The translations under genes and the position numbers were made by a program. The notes beneath the pieces were generated by a model. It ran no database searches, was not told the origin of the DNA, and saw only the letters and a program-made list of their open reading frames with translations. Shown here one piece after another: positions 57,862-64,000 of a DNA stretch of 64,000 nt (position 1 is its first letter; every line of letters starts with the position of its first letter). The stretch spans positions 4,616,241-4,680,240 of the forward strand of contig NC_040033.1 of NCBI RefSeq assembly GCF_000972845.2, written 5' to 3'. This stretch comes from Larimichthys crocea (taxonomy: Eukaryota > Chordata > Actinopteri > Sciaenidae).

Positions 57862-58150
57862 GAAACGCGCTCATTTGCTTTCTCGCTGAGAGTTTGATGA
57901 GAAGATTGATACCGCTCTCGCAAACATGAAGGTAGTGTGAGCGTTTGATTAGCTTAGCATAAAGACTGGAAACAGAGGGAAACAGCTAGCAAGGGTCCTA
58001 AGATGCCAAAATCCACCTACCAACAAATGAAGATATTTGTTTATATGTGCAAAACAGTGTGGTGTAAAATCGGCATGTTTAAAAGGTTCTACAGTAAGTC
58101 AGGGACTATTTCTTGGCTGGGGGCAGTAATTTCCTTGAGTCTGTCCATCA
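57862..58150 (+). repeat. Fold-back-type dispersed repeat, copy 3 (best preserved)
   Basis: GCTTTCTCGCTGAGAGTTTG, ATGAGAAGATTGATACCGCT, TTAGCTTAGCATAAAGACTG, GAAACAGAGGGAAACAGCTA and GGACTATTTCTTGGCTGGG appear in the family order. Shared with 7845-7925 (GCTTTCTTGCCGAGA). This copy shows one arm well. Confidence 0.75.
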
Positions 58151-60034
58151 AATGCATCTCACAGGTTGAGATTGGATGTTCCTGTCGTCCATCACTCTGA
58201 TATTGACCCTGCACACACACATTTACAGCTGAAATGTACTGGAAACTCCAGGTCGAAGTCATCAACGATCAATGAATTCCACCTGAATTCCAAAAAACAA
58301 CACCCAAGCTGCATTTGGCTCGTTGAAATGAAGAGATTTTAAATGAGTCTTGCTGCTTTGATTCGCAGTTTTGGATATTTAAGATGCAAACGTCTGCAGA
58401 AACGGTGTGATGCTGCTGCACTGACTGACCACGGTGATGCCAGTTTGATGTAATAACTCAGCACACATATCACACATCTGCTGCACACATTCGCTTTCTT
58501 TACATGCCCTGCATAGATCCAGTTTTACAGTGTTATTTACCAGACACTTTCCAATTTTCCCGGTGTGTACACAGAAGGCAGAGTGTGAAATGTGACACTA
58601 ATTTGCATGCTGACAACGATTTCTAGTGAGATTACACCCAGCTGATTGATGGCCACGCTGTTGCCCCAGAAACCACCTTGGGCGATGTGATATGACTCTC
58701 CCGTTATCAGACACTAAAGCATATTCCTGTAGTTAATCTTCCCAAATGGGCGTTCACAGAAGATATCCGGCATCCACGGGCCTTGACTGGTAATGAAAGA
58801 CAGGCTTTTTCCAGCAGCACGTCTGAATGCAGCTCGTTTCAAAGCAGCAAAAACTACAAAGAGGATGACAGGGAGGGAGCTTTGCTGACATGTTTCATTA
58901 TTCACTGATGTAATGTAAAAAATCCCATATGTGCTGTAAAGCATATGTTAGAAAATACAGTAAGTTTTGTTTTAAGGGATTTAATTTGATCGATAAATCA
59001 TAATTTCAGGCAGTGAAGCTGCATCGTCAAAGGACAGAATGTGTAATGGCTACAGACAGACAGAGGTGTTGTTTGACTGATGTTGAGAATTTTATTCATC
59101 AGTAGTCAGTTCACTCAATGGAAGGAAAGTCCAAGATGTCTTGCGCTGAAAGGTTTTTTGAAGCTTGATCAAGGAGAATGGAGGCTTTATCAATGCACTG
59201 TCCTCTCTGTCCTATCTGCATACCCTCAATAGTGCCACAACTACTCTGTGTCCATGAATGGTCACACTCAGTGCATCTGTTGTATAAGATATTTGCCAAT
59301 TGGTCATGTTGCTATCTGACGCTGTAGAGGCTTCTATGTCATTTACTGTTATTTCGATGTTGTTTATCTGTTGTGCTGCTCTGTATCTCAAGGAGAGAAG
59401 TCAGTGTCACTCACAACCTAAGATTTAACACTGTACCTACAGTGACCTGAAGATATATGTGTAGCCCCACTGTGTAGAATAGAAAACTCCCTCACAACAA
59501 ACTTTTAAAAGTGGTTGACGGAACTGAAAATTGCCATTTTGGTCACCAGAGGCAGTGTTTTGTTACTAATTAAGAGACTTTACAGAGATGCATCAGCTTA
59601 ATTTGACAGTTTTTGACAAAAGAATGTTTAAAAGCTTTATTACAGCAACTCAACAGTTTGATTAATCTGACAAAGGATTCTGTGTAAAGTATAAAACACA
59701 ATTTGCTCATTCCTTTGTGACGTTGATGGGTTAGTTGGACAGTCAAACAACTTCATTCACTTGGCTACTGTCTCTCAAACAGTTGGCTACAACAGCAATA
59801 TTTAAACGATGCAACAGATATTTGGGGATGTGTGTTTTGGTGTCCCTAAAAGTGGTAGTCACTGAACCAAAGGCCAATAAATGGTTGCCAATACCAGTCT
59901 TATAACTGTTATTGTTAAGCACTGCAATAATGATTCCATTTCATATACAGAAAGAAGGAAGAAAAACATTGTATGTTTATGAATATATAGAGAAATCTTC
60001 CCATTTTGCTGCGAGAGTTTGGGTGAAGTCCAGT
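58151..60034. other. Non-coding stretch
   Basis: No gene supported. A 62-codon minus-strand frame (59111-59299) begins without ATG and has a C-x-x-C; I do not trust it. No named repeat. Confidence 0.4.
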
Positions 60035-60292
60035 TTTCCCAGTTTGGTGTGGAAGAAGTTTGCATGCCTGACTATCAGCCAGGCCTCATTGCCTAACCTT
60101 GCTAGTGCTCGTGTGGCTGAAAAAGGAACAAACACTTCCAACCAGTTCCCAAAACCTTGTAGAAAGTCATCACAGAACAGACTGGAGGCTGTTCCGGCAT
60201 CAGCTTTAATGTCCAACAACCATGTATGGGTGTGCTGCTTGGGTGTCCAATTAATTTTGGCCCTGTGGTTTAAAGACAAACATGGACTTTAG
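60035..60292 (+). pseudogene. Tc1/mariner-like transposase C-terminus, decayed but still open
   Basis: GTTTGGTGTGGAAGAAGTTT, AGCCAGGCCTCATTGCCTAA and GACTGGAGGCTGTTCCGGCA follow the order of the 3' coding part of fish Tc1-like elements. The encoded L-P-N-L-A-S-A-R-V-A-E and N-R-L-E-A-V-P-A-S-A correspond to the usual L-T-N-A-L-V-A-E and R-R-V-E-A-V-I-A-A blocks. The frame is open over about 126 codons (59912-60292), but the catalytic domain upstream is missing, as is the expected terminal repeat. Non-functional. Confidence 0.7.
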
Positions 60293-61159
60293 CTCTCCAG
60301 CTTTAAAAAGTCAAGACCAGTCTATCACACCGTATCCATTATCATCAGAGGTGCTGGGAAACTCTGTGGGCCGTATCTCCCTGATGGATAAACATGAGCC
60401 ACTCAGGCACGTGCAACAACCAACTCCACAAAGTGCCATCAGTCAACCTTAATGGTTGTTAACGTTACTGAGTAACCAGGTCTAATCGTTTTACAGTCTG
60501 TTGATAGTAGAGTGGGACATATATGTAAATGTTGATGAAGCTGAGATTCTAACAGGCCGAGAGGGAAGGTGTTTACTATCTGTGCAAAGCGACAAGTGTG
60601 GTTTATTTTTTCACATTCCCCCTCACTGTGTGTAATGTACCTACAGGGAGCTAGTGACCTGGAACTGCTGAGAAACCATGAATATGAATCATTTGCTGAT
60701 ACTTTTGGTCAACACTGCAATGAACCGTTTGCTAAACACTGAGAGGCAATCTTCCAATCTTAGCTTAGCAAGCATAACTAGGCACTGCAGGTCAATCGAG
60801 CTTTGAAAATTCAAGATATGTTGGAGCGCTGTGCATGAAATAGAGTGATTCTTTTTTAGTTTGAAGCCTCATCACAAAAGCAAACATTAAATCACATGTA
60901 TATGCTCTAAGGTAAGATCTGATTGTGAGCCTGTCTGGCTATTCAGCTCATTTTCTACAGTACTGAGTCGTGCTTTCAAGGTAAAGAAGCATTTCATTAA
61001 CTATCTACCTTTGTATGTGGGTTTGGCTTCAACAAAAGTCCTTGTTCATGATGTAGTATTTGCTCACTCTGGGAGCCATTGGGATTCTATTAGAGTGTCT
61101 GCTAATGTTAGCAGTTCTGTCCCTTTTTCCAGCAACCCTAACCCAGCATTCGCAGAACA
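60293..61159. other. Non-coding stretch
   Basis: No gene. TTAGCTTAGCAAGC near 60761 and GCTAATGTTAGC near 61101 are short motifs frequent in fish repeats, too short to assign. Confidence 0.4.
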
Positions 61160-61290
61160 GCCAAACAGAGTTATCTCACACCAGAAGTCTTTCATTTAGG
61201 ACTAATTAGCTCTCCATGGCGATACTAGCTCTTTTATTTACATGTCTTTTCATGGAGAAGGTGCCATGTTTCTACCTGGGACATGTAGTC
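61160..61290 (+). repeat. Dispersed repeat with GCCATGTTTCTAC core, copy 2
   Basis: TTAGCTCTCCATGGCGATAC, TAGCTCTTTTATTTACATG, TTTTCATGGAGAAGGTGCCA and TGTTTCTACC are the upstream part of the family whose end is annotated at 39905. Shared core GCCATGTTTCTAC. Confidence 0.5.
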
Positions 61291-63371
61291 TACATTTATC
61301 CTCAGTTTTAGCACAATATAATGTTGGTGACCATCAAGAAAAAGTAATCCAGAGGTAGTGTTTTGAACCCCTTGAGGTAGCCAAGCTAAGGTTAGTTGTA
61401 GTTGGCTGCAGACGTCATTTTAAAAACAAACGAACAAGCAAATCATTTATCATATTCTCTAAAAGGCATCTACTGACTGCAGTCACGGTTCAGTGGATAT
61501 TAAATTTCTATCAGATTTTTGTCAAATGAGTTTCTCAAGGTGTCCTTGTCCTTTAGCGGATTCTTTTATTGACCTGGCACAGAGTCGAAAAACTAGTCGA
61601 AATAAAGTTTGTACTTTCACTTTAACGCCCGTGTTCACATCCTTTTGAACCACTCAGGTGTGAGCTGTGAAGCCGAAAGCCAGCTGCTGTGCTGCGGGAA
61701 CTCATCATCCGTCCCTGAGCGGCGCAGAGCAGGTTAAAGTGATGAATCTGATCCAAGTTCCTGACAAACGCCTGCTGTTCAAGGCAACTGTTCCATTAAT
61801 ATTCAGATGTGCTTACTGGCTCCATCATGGGGTGGAGGGAAGCAAAAGTCTCCTTAAGTTCGAAAATAATTACAGTAACTTTTGTCTCATACTGCCAACT
61901 ACTACCGGGAAGGGACACCGAGGCAGTGCTATGCTTTACAATTTATTTTATGTCAGATTTTATTAGGGTGTCTTAAAGTCAGTGCATTTGCAGGATTTAC
62001 AGAAATTTGAATTTTAAAAAGACCAGAGTGCTTTTCTCCAGCAGGACTATTAAACAGGGTTCAGCATTTGCATAAAAGCTAAAATAAAAAAAGGCTTAAA
62101 CTGCTTTTCTATAGGCAAACCCATCATGCACCAGCAAAACACCACATTAGTCCATGATCTTTCTAGCCCTCTATGGTGGCAGTGATGCTGCTAATAGACC
62201 CCCTGCATCGACGCTGCGAGATTAATGTACGCTTTACATGCCGCCGCACCATTTTTTCCCTGCTCCTGAATTCATTAGAGATGGTAACGATCTGTCGCTC
62301 TGACAGTCCGGGGCGGGGAAGGTCAGCAGAACCCTCTTATCTAGATTATGGAGCTCCCCTCGCAGGCGGAGAAGTGCGGCCGGCATTTTTTGTGAGAGAA
62401 ATTCACAGGAAGATGTTTGAGATGCAAATCAGCGGACGGTCTGTGTACTGAGATAGTTGCTTCCTGCTGATCGGTAATAGCTACATTTTCAACAGGCGCT
62501 CTATTTGCTTAACATTCATTGCTCTTTACCTGTAGCCACGTTCAGACTCAAAAGCACCTTGACCCATGTGTTTACACGTTCGGGATTAATCTGTTATGAG
62601 GCAGTACAGCAGCTTCTGCTGTTTTCTTGAAACTATAGAGTTCAGGTGAAGGCTGTGCAGTCGTATTAGGAAAGGATTTAGTGGCAATCCCAGTTTCCGA
62701 GAGATTCGATTTAGTTTGACGGTGATGTTGCTTACAGTCGTTTTATTCCTCTTTGAAACGAATCCAGTAGGCTGTCATTAAAACGGCAACAGTGACAACA
62801 GTGACAGCAGCGTGGAGGATATCACAGTATCGAGTAATTAAGTTGATAATGAAACCATCGATTTGTCCTGCTAAGGTCTCGGTTGAGTTTATTGTGCTGG
62901 ATGAGCGCCGTCACCAGAATGAAGCTTGTTCTCTTGGATTCGGTCCACTGGGGATCGAGGCCAATCAATCCTGGATTTGGGCAAATTTTAATCACTTTTG
63001 TTTAAAAGGTTTCCTGCCTCGTTAAAGAGTCTTGTTGTGAAACACACCTAGTTCCAAAAGCACCACAGGAAACACTGACAAACATGCTGTGAACACTCTA
63101 CATGCACAATGATATGAAGAGAAGTCACAAAGACTCTTTTGTGCATAATTCTGATGTTGTAAAGATGTTATTATGGCTCCGTCTATTTGTTGATGTTCAA
63201 GTTGATGCGTGCTTCAATAAAACAAGTTCTAGTTCTTTGTGTCCAATCAGAAGCCAGAGTTCTTTATTGCCCCTGATAAATATATGACTATGAACCTGTT
63301 GAGCAGCTGCTTCAAATATAAATGATCTATCGTGCAGCATCTCTAACAGATGTTGCCATATCTCTTAATGG
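61291..63371. other. Non-coding stretch with a repeat-poor block
   Basis: About 62160-62460 is complex and CpG-bearing with ATTAATGTACG and GATGCAAAT (an octamer-like sequence near 62422), possibly regulatory. No exon supported. Confidence 0.4.
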
Positions 63372-63385
63372 CCAGTAGGGGGCAG
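63372..63385 (+). promoter_or_regulatory. CTCF-like core site, forward
   Basis: CCAGTAGGGGGCAG fits CCASYAGRKGGCRS at all 14 positions. Its neighbourhood has no recognised repeat. Confidence 0.5.
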
Positions 63386-64000
63386 AAGTAAAATAGTGAC
63401 TTTATTATCTGTCCTGACCGCCTACATTCCTGTGTTATCTGGTTACTTGTGTTCTGAAGACGGCAACTTATCAATGTACTACACGTAAAGTGACACTTGA
63501 ATAATCCCTAACATGTGTCATTCAAGAGACAGAGGTCAGTCAAACTGAAGATTTTAAATGTCATCTTCTGTGAACAAGATATTTTGGGGCTATGAGGGCT
63601 TTGTGATTTAAACCTCTCAAAGGGTATTCTCCATAGTTAATGCTTACTTTTGATGAAGTACATTTCTGTACAATAATACTTCTTCCAACACCGGTTGTGA
63701 AATCCGTAGCATCTTTTACAGCCCCTCTTTGGATCCCATTTAAATAAATCTCTCACTTCTCACCAAGGCTATAACTCCAAAAAAAAGGCAAAGAGGAAAA
63801 AATATTTAATGTTCATAACCGGAATGTCACCTTGTGTTACTGAGAGCTGCATGAATAAAAATGGGAAACTTACCTAAACCTAAGCAATCTCTGATGCTTG
63901 ATAGCGCGGAATGAGATGAGAAATGATTATTGAGAAATGTTTTGGTGTAGAGACTGGAAGTGAAACTGTGGATTAAACTAAGGAACTATCTATAGCCAGT
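63386..64000. other. Gene-free end of window
   Basis: Nothing recognised apart from A-rich tracts near 63779-63802. Confidence 0.45.

Noticed and set aside
59111..59299. 62-codon minus-strand frame with a C-x-x-C
   Set aside because: No ATG, no strong acceptor and no known domain.
1..64000. CRISPR array, bacterial operon, phage or integron
   Set aside because: Codon density, microsatellites and LINE/SINE content show vertebrate DNA; no regular spacer-repeat pattern exists.

Overview
The window looks like percomorph (perch-like) teleost nuclear DNA. It is AT-rich, almost free of long reading frames, and carries CA, TA and GT microsatellites. It also carries many degenerate interspersed repeats of kinds that I recognise from spiny-rayed fish: L2-type LINE pieces, Tc1-like transposase tails, a tRNA-derived SINE, a hAT miniature element, and fold-back or inverted-repeat families. 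Family assignments rest on motifs and memory, not on a search. No complete protein-coding gene, tRNA gene or rRNA gene is visible, and nearly all short reading frames here are chance or repeat-derived.

Layout. 0-15 kb is gene-free sequence with a few decayed repeats and a tandem 42-bp duplication. At 15.2-15.35 kb an octamer stands 48 bp upstream of a canonical TATA box. At 18.1 kb there is a LINE tail, at 20.1 kb a TIR-bounded element and at 26.6-27.2 kb a wrecked L2-like reverse transcriptase that still shows YADD. 28.3-28.9 kb holds CA and TA microsatellites. A perfect RFX-type X-box lies at 31.5 kb and a 567-bp hAT element with an exact 8-bp target duplication at 35.6-36.2 kb. 43.5-45.8 kb is a dense cluster of mobile DNA: SINE, Tc1 fossil, L2 3' end with a 23-bp perfect stem, and an unnamed dispersed repeat.

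The best gene evidence is at 46.25-46.9 kb. A CpG-rich stretch with an NRF1-like site is followed by a probable non-coding exon, a 120-bp intron, and a short first coding exon (19 codons) with strong acceptor, Kozak and donor signals on the + strand. I read this as the 5' end, or an alternative promoter, of a gene whose other exons lie mostly outside the window. I could not identify the gene. Downstream lie two CTCF-like sites in convergent orientation (50.3 and 52.6 kb), an exon-like minus-strand segment near 51.6 kb, an 0.8-kb TCCA-based satellite that grows out of a LINE tail (53.9-54.8 kb), a Tc1 fossil at 60 kb and a third CTCF-like site at 63.4 kb.

How it works together is inference: a large intergenic or intronic landscape around one promoter, with complex repeat-poor blocks that could be enhancers, separated by layers of old transposons.
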